Positions 15,493 through 23,205 of a DNA stretch of 64,000 nucleotides are shown piece after piece. The stretch covers positions 1 through 64,000 of the forward strand of contig NZ_JACJUU010000004.1 of the NCBI RefSeq assembly GCF_014237865.1, written 5' to 3'. The stretch's first letter is position 1. Each line of letters begins with the position of its first letter. The notes under the pieces were generated by a model that saw only the letters and a list, made by a program, of their open reading frames with translations, was not told the DNA's origin and did no database searches. The DNA comes from Pusillimonas minor (GTDB lineage Bacteria; Pseudomonadota; Gammaproteobacteria; Burkholderiales; Burkholderiaceae_B). Both the position numbers and the translations under genes were made by a program.

Positions 15493-15846
15493 ATGAAAAA
15501 CATTGCTGTTGCCGCAGTTCTTTTTGCTTCAATGGGCGCTGCTTTTGCGGCAGATGCGGATTTCACGCTGGTAAACAAAACCGGCTATGCAATTGAAGAG
15601 GTGTATATCTCGCCGTCGCAAAAAGACGCCTGGGGTAAAGATCGTTTGGGTGAATATCAGTTTGCCAATGGCGAAGCCCGTAAATTCAAGTTTGGCGATA
15701 CGAACAATTGTCAGCAAGACATCAAGGTAGTTTTCTCTGATGACGAGTCTGAAGTGCAGTGGGACGATATCAATTTGTGCGAACTGAACAAGATTACGTT
15801 GCGCTACAACCGAAGCACTAACGAAGTGTCAGCCGACCTGGAATAA
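15493..15846 (+). CDS. Small exported protein of unknown function
   Basis: 117 residues. A clear signal peptide (MKNIAVAAVLFASMGAAFAA) is followed by a mature domain of about 97 residues. That domain starts DFTLVNKTGYAIEEVYISPS, contains two cysteines (NNCQQD and NLCEL) that could form a disulfide, and is rich in beta-type sequence. Proteins of this kind occur in many proteobacteria as small secreted proteins, sometimes mis-annotated as argininosuccinate lyase. The function is not known. It is a single-gene unit with its own terminator. Confidence 0.75.
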   Translation: MKNIAVAAVLFASMGAAFAADADFTLVNKTGYAIEEVYISPSQKDAWGKDRLGEYQFANGEARKFKFGDTNNCQQDIKVVFSDDESEVQWDDINLCELNKITLRYNRSTNEVSADLE

Positions 15847-15862
15847 AATCTGGGTTTGAATG

Positions 15863-15895
15863 AAACAAGGCCGCTCATGCGGCCTTGTTTGTTTT
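15863..15895 (+). terminator. Rho-independent terminator of the small exported protein
   Basis: A perfect 12-base stem (AAACAAGGCCGC with its complement, loop TCAT) is followed by a T-rich run (TTTGTTTT). It lies 17 bases after the stop codon. Confidence 0.85.
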
Positions 15896-15923
15896 AACCG
15901 TTTAACTGTCATGGGGGGCCAGG

Positions 15924-16544
15924 GTGAATACGAAGGACTCCGAAAAAAACGGGCGCCTCAGCTGCCCACAATGCCTTCGCCCGTCCTCACACTGCGTGTG
16001 CGCATACGTGACTGCCGTACACAGCCGTACGCGGGTGTTAATACTGCAGCACCCCGAAGAATCCCGTCATGCCTTGAATACGGCGCGTTTGGCCGCGTTG
16101 GGCTTGCCAAATAGCGCCCTGTGGGTTGGCGAGCATTTTCCTGATCTGGCGTCGTACCTGGGCCAGGCGTCCGCTGCGTTTCTGCTTTTTCCGGGCCCCG
16201 AGGCGCAGGCCCCGCAGCCGCTTGGCGTGCTTGACGCCGGGGATGCCCCGTTGCTGATCGTGCCCGACGGGACGTGGCGCAAGGCGCGCAAAATTGTGCA
16301 CATGAACCCGGTGCTGGCCGGCCTGCCAAGGCTGATGCTGGCCGAGGGCGGGCCGTCACGTTACAGGGTGCGCAAGGCCTCCGAACCCAATGCCGTCTCA
16401 ACGATCGAGGCGGTTGTCCGAACATTAACACGGCTTGAGCCCGAGCAAGACTTTGAGCCGTTGTTACGGCCGTTTGACGCCCTGATTGAACAGCAGATTG
16501 CGGCGATGGGGGCCGATGTTTATGCGCGGCACCATGCGGGATAG
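15924..16544 (+). CDS. DTW-domain protein, probable tRNA-uridine aminocarboxypropyltransferase
   Basis: 206 residues from GTG 15,924. The N-terminal zinc-like cluster CPQC...CVC, the central VLILQHPEESRHALNTARL, and the signature DGTWRKARK place it in the DTW (TapT/TuaA/YfiP) family. These enzymes transfer the aminocarboxypropyl group of S-adenosylmethionine to uridine in tRNA, forming acp3U (position 47 in E. coli). The usual DTW triplet reads DGTW here, as in many members. Which tRNA position is modified cannot be told from the sequence. Confidence 0.85.
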   Translation: MNTKDSEKNGRLSCPQCLRPSSHCVCAYVTAVHSRTRVLILQHPEESRHALNTARLAALGLPNSALWVGEHFPDLASYLGQASAAFLLFPGPEAQAPQPLGVLDAGDAPLLIVPDGTWRKARKIVHMNPVLAGLPRLMLAEGGPSRYRVRKASEPNAVSTIEAVVRTLTRLEPEQDFEPLLRPFDALIEQQIAAMGADVYARHHAG

Positions 16545-16651
16545 GTGTTGCGCTATCGCTTCATCGTCGTGTAACCGTTCGCATGACAATTCATTGAAAT
16601 GTCATAATTACGCAATTTTTCGCAAACGGGCTTTTTCTCCCGAATCTCTTC

Positions 16652-18217
16652 ATGCAATTCCAGGAACTCTCCGACATCCAGCACGCGACCAAACGTAGTC
16701 AGCGTGAATTTTTCCGCTTTGGCATGGGGCTGCTGTTTGTTGTCAGCATCATGATCTACTCATCTTTAGGGCTGGGTATTTCGGGCACGCAGGGCATTAT
16801 GCTGGTGGTGGCGTCCATGATTGGCGGCTACATGGCCATGAATATCGGCGCCAACGACGTTGCCAATAATGTTGGGCCGGCGGTGGGGTCAAAGTCTATT
16901 TCAATGGCCGGGGCCATTGTCATTGCCGCTGTTTTTGAGGTGATGGGCGCGCTTATCGCCGGGGGTGATGTGGTGTCGACGGTACGGGGCGACATCATCG
17001 ATATGACAGCTATCCCCAGTCCAGATCACTTTCTAGCGTTAATGACGGCAGCATTGCTGGCCGGGGCGCTTTGGCTGAACCTGGCCACTGCGCTGGGTGC
17101 GCCTGTGTCAACGACCCATTCTATTGTAGGTGCTGTGCTTGGGGCCGGGGTAACGGCCGGTGGCTTTGCTGCCGCCAACTGGGATGTCATGGTCAAAATT
17201 GTGGCCAGCTGGGTCGTGTCGCCAGTGTTGGGCGGGCTGATTGCTGCCGGTTTTTTGCTGTGGATTAAATGGGCCATTACCTACAAAAGCGACATGGTGG
17301 CCGCAGCGCGCAGAACGGTGCCCATCCTTATCGGCGTCATGGCGTTTTCTTTTGCCACCTACCTTATTCTTAAAGGGCTTAACAAGGTCTGGAAGGTGGA
17401 CTTCCTGACGGCGGTTGTCGTGGGTGCGTTGATTGGTGTGGTGGTGTGGTTATTTATGCGTGCCGTCATGGCGCGCCGTGTCGCTACCCTGTCCAACACG
17501 AAGAAATCAATTAATTCGCTGTTTACTATTCCGCTGATTTTGGCGGCTGCTTTGTTAAGTTTTGCCCACGGCGCCAACGATGTCGCCAATGCGATTGGGC
17601 CTCTGGCTGCCATTGCCGATACAGTACTTAAGGGGGGCGTTTCCGACAAAGCCGGTATCCCGTTATGGGTCATGCTGATTGGCGCAGCCGGCATTGCGCT
17701 TGGGCTGGCGCTGTACGGCCCCAAACTGATTCGTACGGTAGGGGGCGAAATTACCGACCTAGACCAGATGCGGGCGTTTTCTATTGCCATGGCTGCAGCC
17801 GTTACCGTGATTGTGGCGTCGCAACTGGGGTTGCCTGTTAGCTCAACGCATATTGCCATTGGCGGTATTTTTGGCGTTGGCTTTCTGCGCGAACACCTCA
17901 AGTCAAACTATTCACAAATGCTCGAATGGATCAAGCACCGCCATACCGGGGCCGACAAGGCCCAAGTCGAGGCGTTTCTTGACAAGTTTGCCGCGGCCGA
18001 CGTGCAAGCCAAGCAAGACATGCTGCAGCAGCTTAAAGACCACACGGTAGATGTAGAGCTGACCAAAAAAGAATACAAAAAAATGCGTCGCGTTTACCGG
18101 GGTGAACTGGTCAAACGTACGGCGGTGACCAAAATTGTGGCAGCCTGGATCATCACAGTGCCGGCCTCGGCACTGATGGCGGCCGGTATTTACTGGCTGA
18201 TTGCGTCGTTGCTGTAA
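16652..18217 (+). CDS. pit: PiT-family inorganic phosphate transporter
   Basis: 521 residues with about ten to twelve membrane segments. Both PiT signature repeats are present: GANDVANN (near residue 67) in the first half and GANDVANA in the second, the inverted-repeat arrangement that forms the phosphate/cation path. A cytoplasmic helical segment rich in Lys/Asp precedes the last membrane helix. It imports phosphate, often as a metal-phosphate complex, using the proton or sodium gradient. A short dyad (ATGACA ... TGTCAT, 16,583-16,605) lies in front, with weak resemblance to Pho-box halves. Its terminator appears to lie inside the convergent GntR gene. Confidence 0.92.
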   Translation: MQFQELSDIQHATKRSQREFFRFGMGLLFVVSIMIYSSLGLGISGTQGIMLVVASMIGGYMAMNIGANDVANNVGPAVGSKSISMAGAIVIAAVFEVMGALIAGGDVVSTVRGDIIDMTAIPSPDHFLALMTAALLAGALWLNLATALGAPVSTTHSIVGAVLGAGVTAGGFAAANWDVMVKIVASWVVSPVLGGLIAAGFLLWIKWAITYKSDMVAAARRTVPILIGVMAFSFATYLILKGLNKVWKVDFLTAVVVGALIGVVVWLFMRAVMARRVATLSNTKKSINSLFTIPLILAAALLSFAHGANDVANAIGPLAAIADTVLKGGVSDKAGIPLWVMLIGAAGIALGLALYGPKLIRTVGGEITDLDQMRAFSIAMAAAVTVIVASQLGLPVSSTHIAIGGIFGVGFLREHLKSNYSQMLEWIKHRHTGADKAQVEAFLDKFAAADVQAKQDMLQQLKDHTVDVELTKKEYKKMRRVYRGELVKRTAVTKIVAAWIITVPASALMAAGIYWLIASLL

Positions 18218-18236
18218 GCCTGTGGGCAGAAAGAAA

Positions 18237-18956
18237 TTAAGCGTTGTTTGACGCTGTGCCCGTTTTACCGATAAGCCGGTCTTGCATGGCGTAATAAGAC
18301 GCTGCCGAGCTTCTAAGGTTGTATTGGACCCCCTCGCAAGCCGCCTGGGGGTCTTTTTTTATGAATGCGTCTGTGATTTTTTGCGTGGACAGCAACGAAG
18401 ATGCCCTGACCTTGGCGTCTCGTAAGGTGGCCAGGCGAACGGCCTCGAAGTGGGCCGCAAGACGAATAATCATGTCGGCCAAGTGCGGGTTGGGCACTTG
18501 GCTGATCCATGTGCTTCTGAATAAGCTGTTGGCAGCCATATAGGCGACGATATCGTCATCGCGGTGAGCTTTTTCGGAGGCTTCAGCCGCTATCTTCATT
18601 TTGGCGACGGCCTCCATTGAGGCCTGTCGACACGCGGCCTCAGCTGCAGGGGGCTCCAGCAACAATCGCACGTCGAATATCTGGGCGATATCTGTCGGCG
18701 TAAAACGCCGCAAGACGAAACCCCGTGAGGTGCTTTCGAGCAGTCCTTCGTTTTTAAGCTGAAGCAGTGCTTCGCGAACGGGCATGCGCGAAACGGAGAG
18801 GTCTGCCGCAATTTCATGGTCGACCAGCCGATGTGATGAGTCGATCTCGCCTTTTTGCATGCGCGTGCGCAGGTGGTTGTAGACCTGTTCCCGCATATTG
18901 GGCTTTTTCATGTCTGTGGTTTGACGGCGAGGTGAGGCGCGGTTCTTGAGGGTCAT
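18237..18956 (-). CDS. GntR-family (FadR-type) transcriptional regulator
   Basis: 239 residues from ATG 18,956, which overlaps the stop of the upstream V4R gene as TAATG. An N-terminal winged helix (REQVYNHLRTRMQKGEI..., VSRMPVREALLQLKNEGLL) is followed by a FadR/VanR-type all-helical ligand-binding domain (FCD; EPPAAEAACRQAS, HFEAVR). Such regulators usually repress adjacent catabolic operons until an acid ligand binds. The divergent ABC transporter/Rieske operon starting at 19,699 is the likely target. A plus-strand terminator is embedded in the 3' part of this gene. Confidence 0.88.
   Translation of the reverse strand: MTLKNRASPRRQTTDMKKPNMREQVYNHLRTRMQKGEIDSSHRLVDHEIAADLSVSRMPVREALLQLKNEGLLESTSRGFVLRRFTPTDIAQIFDVRLLLEPPAAEAACRQASMEAVAKMKIAAEASEKAHRDDDIVAYMAANSLFRSTWISQVPNPHLADMIIRLAAHFEAVRLATLRDAKVRASSLLSTQKITDAFIKKDPQAACEGVQYNLRSSAASYYAMQDRLIGKTGTASNNA
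18327..18360 (+). terminator. Plus-strand terminator inside the GntR coding region
   Basis: GACCCCC (18,327-18,333) pairs with GGGGGTC (18,347-18,353), followed by seven T. It lies about 110 bases beyond the stop of the convergent pit gene and is antisense to the 3' end of the GntR gene, so it most likely ends pit transcripts. Confidence 0.7.
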
Positions 18957-19471
18957 TATTGGGTGTCTGAGCAAATCGTAAATTGACAGGCATCTATATG
19001 TGGGCCGGACGCGCAACATTGGGTTTCGGTCACTGTGACCGCCGAACCAAGAATCAGGCGCCCTACGGTTTGTAGCATGCCCGCTATGGGGTAACAAACC
19101 GGGCCGTTTGCCGATGTGCCATAACCCGCAGCGAAAGGGCTGTTTTGCACGGTGAGCTGTATTTCGCGATCGGATGCTGCAGTGAACGACCAGCATCCCC
19201 AACCCAGTTCAGCAGAGAAATCAACCATGGTTTGTATCAGGCGAACGGCATCGCAATTGAGTGATTCATAGTAAGCCTGTGCGGACTTTCCCCCGTTTTC
19301 GGCGACCGATGCTTCGAAGGCGCGCAGCGCCGCGTGGCGAATGTTTTCGGGTAGACGATTGAAGATGCCCATAAGCACGTCTGTACGCATCAAGAGATAG
19401 CGCCGGTCATGGTCAAGAATCTGACCCTGGGCGGTGTCGAAATGCATTCGGCCAACGAGAGATTCCGGCAT
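18956..19471 (-). CDS. V4R-domain (4-vinyl reductase-like) sensor protein
   Basis: 171 residues. The C-terminal half shows the V4R pattern: GWGCWSF, VQNSPFAAGYG, PVCYPIAGMLQTVGRLILG, and TETQCCASGPHIDACQFTI, with conserved Cys/His residues that may bind a metal. V4R domains sense small hydrocarbons or act as scaffolds in aromatic-compound regulators and chlorophyll biosynthesis. Here the domain is a stand-alone protein whose stop codon overlaps the start of a GntR regulator, facing an aromatic dioxygenase operon. I infer a ligand-sensing partner of the GntR protein; a trafficking role for an aromatic substrate is also possible. Confidence 0.72.
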   Translation of the reverse strand: MPESLVGRMHFDTAQGQILDHDRRYLLMRTDVLMGIFNRLPENIRHAALRAFEASVAENGGKSAQAYYESLNCDAVRLIQTMVDFSAELGWGCWSFTAASDREIQLTVQNSPFAAGYGTSANGPVCYPIAGMLQTVGRLILGSAVTVTETQCCASGPHIDACQFTICSDTQ

Positions 19472-19698
19472 ATGGGCTTCCTTTAGTGTTCTGTTGGAAC
19501 TAAATTATACTGAATTAGAATTTGATAACATAATGATTTATATGTATTTAATTGATAGGGTAAACCACTATATCCAATAAATTAACACAAACAATATACT
19601 GTTTAAAGAGTAAAAAACGGTGCTTGTGGCGTTGATGCTGTGTGATCAGTCTACGTGTCTCAAGTGCTTTATATCCACAAACTCATGAGGGCGTTGAC
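19472..19698. promoter_or_regulatory. AT-rich divergent promoter region of the dioxygenase locus
   Basis: Bases about 19,495-19,620 are strikingly AT-rich compared with the flanking genes and separate the V4R-gntR unit from the ABC/Rieske operon. Two short related motifs, TTGATAACATA and TTGATAGGGTA, occur about 30 bases apart and could be GntR contact sites. No clean dyad was identified. Confidence 0.4.
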
Positions 19699-21222
19699 GT
19701 GAACTTTTTACGTAAAGAAACGGCAGGTTTGGTGTTGGGGGCGTGTTTGGGGGTGTTGGCTGGTGGTGTGTCAGCTCAACAAGCACAAGAACTAAAAATT
19801 GCGTTTCCAGTCGACGTGCCCACGTGGGATCCGACGGCGGTAACCTTTCCGGCAGGCCAGTCGGTTTACAAGGCGGTATTCGATTCGCCTATGTTCGTAG
19901 ATGATGACTTGCAGGCCGGGCCGCGGCTGATTGAATCCTATCGTTGGCTGGATGATACGGGTACACGCCTCGAGCTCAAGCTTCGTGGCGATGTGTTCTT
20001 TCACGACGGCAGCAAAATGTCGGCCGAAGACATCAAGTTCACTTTCGACCGGGCACGAGGTACCAAGACCCTTGCCCTTAACGGCATGATGCCAACGGTA
20101 AGTGCGGTTGAAGTGGTCGATGCGAATACTGCGATCATGACGTTTTCGAAACCGACGCCTACCGCAGCCAAGTACTTGAGCTTTCTTACTGCCTATATCT
20201 TGCCCAAGGCATATTTCGAGAAAGTCGGCGAAGCTGAATTCTTAAGCAAACCAATAGGGGCTGGCCCTTACAAGCTTGTCGACTACAAGCGGGGTTCGCG
20301 TATCACACTCGAAGCGTTTGATAAGTATTGGGGCGGTAAGCCAAAGATAGACAAGGTTATTTTCGATATCGTGCCTGATTCCTCGGCACGGGTTGCGGCC
20401 GTTGAGTCGGGCCGTGCAGATATGGCGGTGCAAATTCCTGTGCGCGAGGTCAGCCGTCTCGAGAAGAATCCGAAGCTGGACGCCAAGGTTTACCCGTACA
20501 GCGAACTTTATATTTTGCAGATGCCCAGCTACGAGCCGGTGTTTCAGAATGACCATGTACGCCGCGCCATGCACATGGCAATCGATAAGCAAGGGCTTTC
20601 ACGTGCGTTTTACAACAACGTAGCCAAGCCAGTGTCTGTATTGGCTACTAAAGGGTCTCCCGGCGATGTGCCGGATTTCTCGGTGCCATTTGATCGAAAG
20701 GCAGCAGTCCAGGAGCTTGCCAAGGCGGGTTTTAGCGTTGAAAAGCCGCTGGAAATCAAGCTGTTCTCGACCAATAACACGTTTCCGTCAGACTACGACG
20801 TTGCACGCGCGGTTGCGCAAATGTGGAGCCAGATCGGCATCAAGACGACAGTTGAGGAAATTACGGTTGCCAAGTATCTGGAGCTGAGCCATTCGTCCAA
20901 GTTGACCGGTGTCATGCTTTATAGCTGGGCTAATGCAACCGGCGACCCCGAAATCTTCAGCGGCCGTATTCTCGACCCGCGCCTGCGCTTTTCGACATGG
21001 AAAGACATGGCCCTGGCTGAAGAAATTGATGGCCTAAGCGTTGAAATGGATGAGGAAAAACGCGTAGCCGGTTATCGGGCGTTAAACAAAAAGGCTTCTG
21101 AAAATGCCTGGAGCTTACCTCTGTTGCAGTCTGTCTCTACGGTGGCGCATAGTAAAAAATTAAACGTTCCCACTTACCAGACTGGCTATATCCTGCCCCA
21201 GGAGTATTCCTGGAAGGAATAG
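19699..21222 (+). CDS. ABC transporter substrate-binding protein, peptide/nickel/opine class
   Basis: 507 residues from GTG 19,699, supported by GAGGG 8 bases upstream and by a signal peptide directly after it (cleavage near VSA-QQ). The mature part is a family 5 binding protein (SBP_bac_5): VPTWDPTAVTFPAG, the FHDGSKMSAEDIKFTFDRA motif and the long DppA-like domain ending in QEYSWKE. It delivers the substrate to the two permeases encoded downstream. Because the operon continues with a Rieske dioxygenase, the substrate may be an aromatic acid conjugate rather than a peptide; this is inference. A stable hairpin separates it from the permease genes. Confidence 0.9.
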   Translation: MNFLRKETAGLVLGACLGVLAGGVSAQQAQELKIAFPVDVPTWDPTAVTFPAGQSVYKAVFDSPMFVDDDLQAGPRLIESYRWLDDTGTRLELKLRGDVFFHDGSKMSAEDIKFTFDRARGTKTLALNGMMPTVSAVEVVDANTAIMTFSKPTPTAAKYLSFLTAYILPKAYFEKVGEAEFLSKPIGAGPYKLVDYKRGSRITLEAFDKYWGGKPKIDKVIFDIVPDSSARVAAVESGRADMAVQIPVREVSRLEKNPKLDAKVYPYSELYILQMPSYEPVFQNDHVRRAMHMAIDKQGLSRAFYNNVAKPVSVLATKGSPGDVPDFSVPFDRKAAVQELAKAGFSVEKPLEIKLFSTNNTFPSDYDVARAVAQMWSQIGIKTTVEEITVAKYLELSHSSKLTGVMLYSWANATGDPEIFSGRILDPRLRFSTWKDMALAEEIDGLSVEMDEEKRVAGYRALNKKASENAWSLPLLQSVSTVAHSKKLNVPTYQTGYILPQEYSWKE

Positions 21223-21245
21223 TTAACCTCGGCTTGAGTTTATAG

Positions 21246-21267
21246 GGGCGGCACGGCGCTGCCGCCC
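21246..21267 (+). promoter_or_regulatory. Intercistronic hairpin between binding protein and permease genes
   Basis: An 8-base stem (GGGCGGCA with TGCCGCCC, six-base loop) follows the binding-protein stop without a T run. Such hairpins in ABC operons protect the upstream message and lower expression of the membrane components. Confidence 0.5.
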
Positions 21268-21301
21268 ACATTCAAACGCTCTGCACTGCGGCAGGTATTA
21301 C

Positions 21302-22318
21302 ATGTCATCTGGAATTGTTTTCTTGCTGATGCGAAAGCTCGGCGTGGTTGTTCTGACGTCTATTGTTTTGTCGATAGTCGTATTTATTGTCCTTCGCATG
21401 ATTCCGGCTGATCCGCTCGGGATGCTGCTGCCGCCATCGGCAACCGAGGCGGATGCCCAGGCGTTACGCAAGGCGTTGGGGCTCGATGGCTCGATAGCGC
21501 AGCAGTACCTGGTATGGCTGGGTCAGGCCCTGCAAGGGAACCTCGGCGACTCGATTTTCTTTCGCGAATCGGTAATGCAGTTACTGGCGGAGGCCTTGCC
21601 GCCAACACTCGAACTGGTGCTTATCAGCTTGCTGATGGCACTTGCCATTTCCATACCCGGGGGTGTCTTGCTTTACAAGCTCGAGGGCCGCAGGGGTGAG
21701 GTGCTTGCCGACTTTGTTTTAGTGCTGCTCCTGTCAATTCCGTCGTTCTTGTGGGGCATCATTCTCATTGTTTTGTTTGGCGTTCTGTATCCGGTGTTGC
21801 CGTTTATGGGCCGACTCAGCGCTGACTTCGATGTTGATGGCTCGGGCGGCTTTCTGTTGATCAGTTTGCTGGCCAGTGGTCAATGGTCGGCATGGGTAGA
21901 CGCGGTGTCACACTTGCTTTTGCCGGCGTTGGCATTGGCCTTGTCGTTCAGTCCAATCATTATCCGCGTGTTGCGTTCAAGTCTTATTGACACCGCAACC
22001 GAACAGTACGTAATGGTGGCCCGTTTGCGCGGGCAGTCCGAGTGGCGTGTGCTTGTGCATCACATGCTAAAGAATGCGGCCTTGCCGACCCTGACCCTTA
22101 TTGGTGTGCAGTTCGGCTTCCTCTTTGGCGGTACGTTGCTCATCGAGGTGATTTTTTCCTTCCCCGGTATTGGCAATCTGATGGTCCAGGCTATCAAGAA
22201 TCACGATCTCCCGCTCATTCAGGGCGTTGCGCTGGTGTTTTGCCTCATGGTGCTGGTGGTCAATTTTTGCATCGATGGGCTCTACGCCGTCCTTAACCCC
22301 AGGCTTCGAAACTCATGA
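21302..22318 (+). CDS. ABC transporter permease, DppB type
   Basis: 338 residues with six predicted membrane helices. The family N-terminus (LVVLTSIVLSIVVFIVLRMIPADPLGMLL) and the cytoplasmic EAA-like loop ARLRGQSEWRVLVHHMLKNAALPTL are present. It pairs with the DppC-type permease encoded next, with which it overlaps as ATGA. The substrate is the one bound by the SBP at 19,699. Confidence 0.9.
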   Translation: MSSGIVFLLMRKLGVVVLTSIVLSIVVFIVLRMIPADPLGMLLPPSATEADAQALRKALGLDGSIAQQYLVWLGQALQGNLGDSIFFRESVMQLLAEALPPTLELVLISLLMALAISIPGGVLLYKLEGRRGEVLADFVLVLLLSIPSFLWGIILIVLFGVLYPVLPFMGRLSADFDVDGSGGFLLISLLASGQWSAWVDAVSHLLLPALALALSFSPIIIRVLRSSLIDTATEQYVMVARLRGQSEWRVLVHHMLKNAALPTLTLIGVQFGFLFGGTLLIEVIFSFPGIGNLMVQAIKNHDLPLIQGVALVFCLMVLVVNFCIDGLYAVLNPRLRNS

Positions 22319-23205
22319 GTACGTTAATTGCAAATACGCCGCGCATCGGCGCGATGCGGGGCATGCTGGCGCATCCCAAAGTATTGGTTGGTGGCTTTTT
22401 GGTGCTGATATTTTTGTTGGTGGCCATGTTCGCCCCATGGCTGGCGCCAAACGACCCCAATGCACAAGACCTGTTGGCCACACTGTTGCCGCCCATGTGG
22501 CAAGAAGGAGGTCTCGCGCAGTATCCGTTGGGTACCGATGCATTGGGGCGCTGCGTGTTGTCTAGATTGATTTACGGTAGTCGTCTGGCCTTGCTTGTAG
22601 CGGTTGTGGCCGCGACGGGCGCGATGTTGCTGGGTACGGTGCTGGCGATTGTCGCGGGGTATCTTGGCGGTTGGTTCGACCGGGTTACCAGCGCTGTGGT
22701 TGTGCTGTGGATGGCGTTCCCGCCTGTTGTTTTTTCAATGATGTTGATGGTGGGGCTGGGTACCGGGATTGTGAATGTCATTCTGGCCGTCGTTTTAGTC
22801 GATTGGACCCGCTTCTTTCGTGTGGTGCGCGCCGAAGTTCTGGTGGCCCGTCATCGTGAGTATGTTTACGCAGCCCGCTTACTAGGCTTCCCGCATCTTC
22901 GCATTATGTTGTCTGAGGTCTTGCCCGGTGTCGCGCCACTCATTATTACGCTGTTTAGTTTGCAGATGGGCGTCGCCATTATTGTCGAGGCCATCCTGAG
23001 TTTTGTCGGGCTGTCGGTTCCGTCCGACGTTGTGGCGTGGGGGGTGATGTTGGCAGATGGTCGAGACCAGATCTATCAAGCGGGCTGGAATCTGCTGGCG
23101 CCGGTATGCGGCATTATTTTTGCGGTATTGGGCTTTAACTTGCTAAGTGACGGGCTGCGTATCGTTCTTGATCCACGTCTGAAAAAGCGCGGGAGTGACG
23201 CATGA
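22315..23205 (+). CDS. ABC transporter permease, DppC type
   Basis: 296 residues. An N-terminal helix precedes the typical DppC signature APNDPNAQD and a five-helix core with the EAA loop (ARLLGFPHLRIMLSEVLPG). It overlaps the genes on both sides by four bases (ATGA), so permeases and ATPase are made in step. Confidence 0.9.
   Translation: MSTLIANTPRIGAMRGMLAHPKVLVGGFLVLIFLLVAMFAPWLAPNDPNAQDLLATLLPPMWQEGGLAQYPLGTDALGRCVLSRLIYGSRLALLVAVVAATGAMLLGTVLAIVAGYLGGWFDRVTSAVVVLWMAFPPVVFSMMLMVGLGTGIVNVILAVVLVDWTRFFRVVRAEVLVARHREYVYAARLLGFPHLRIMLSEVLPGVAPLIITLFSLQMGVAIIVEAILSFVGLSVPSDVVAWGVMLADGRDQIYQAGWNLLAPVCGIIFAVLGFNLLSDGLRIVLDPRLKKRGSDA

Noticed and set aside
16583-16605. Pho box in front of the PiT gene
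   Set aside because: Only single TGTCAT-like halves in inverted orientation; PhoB sites are direct repeats with 11-base spacing.
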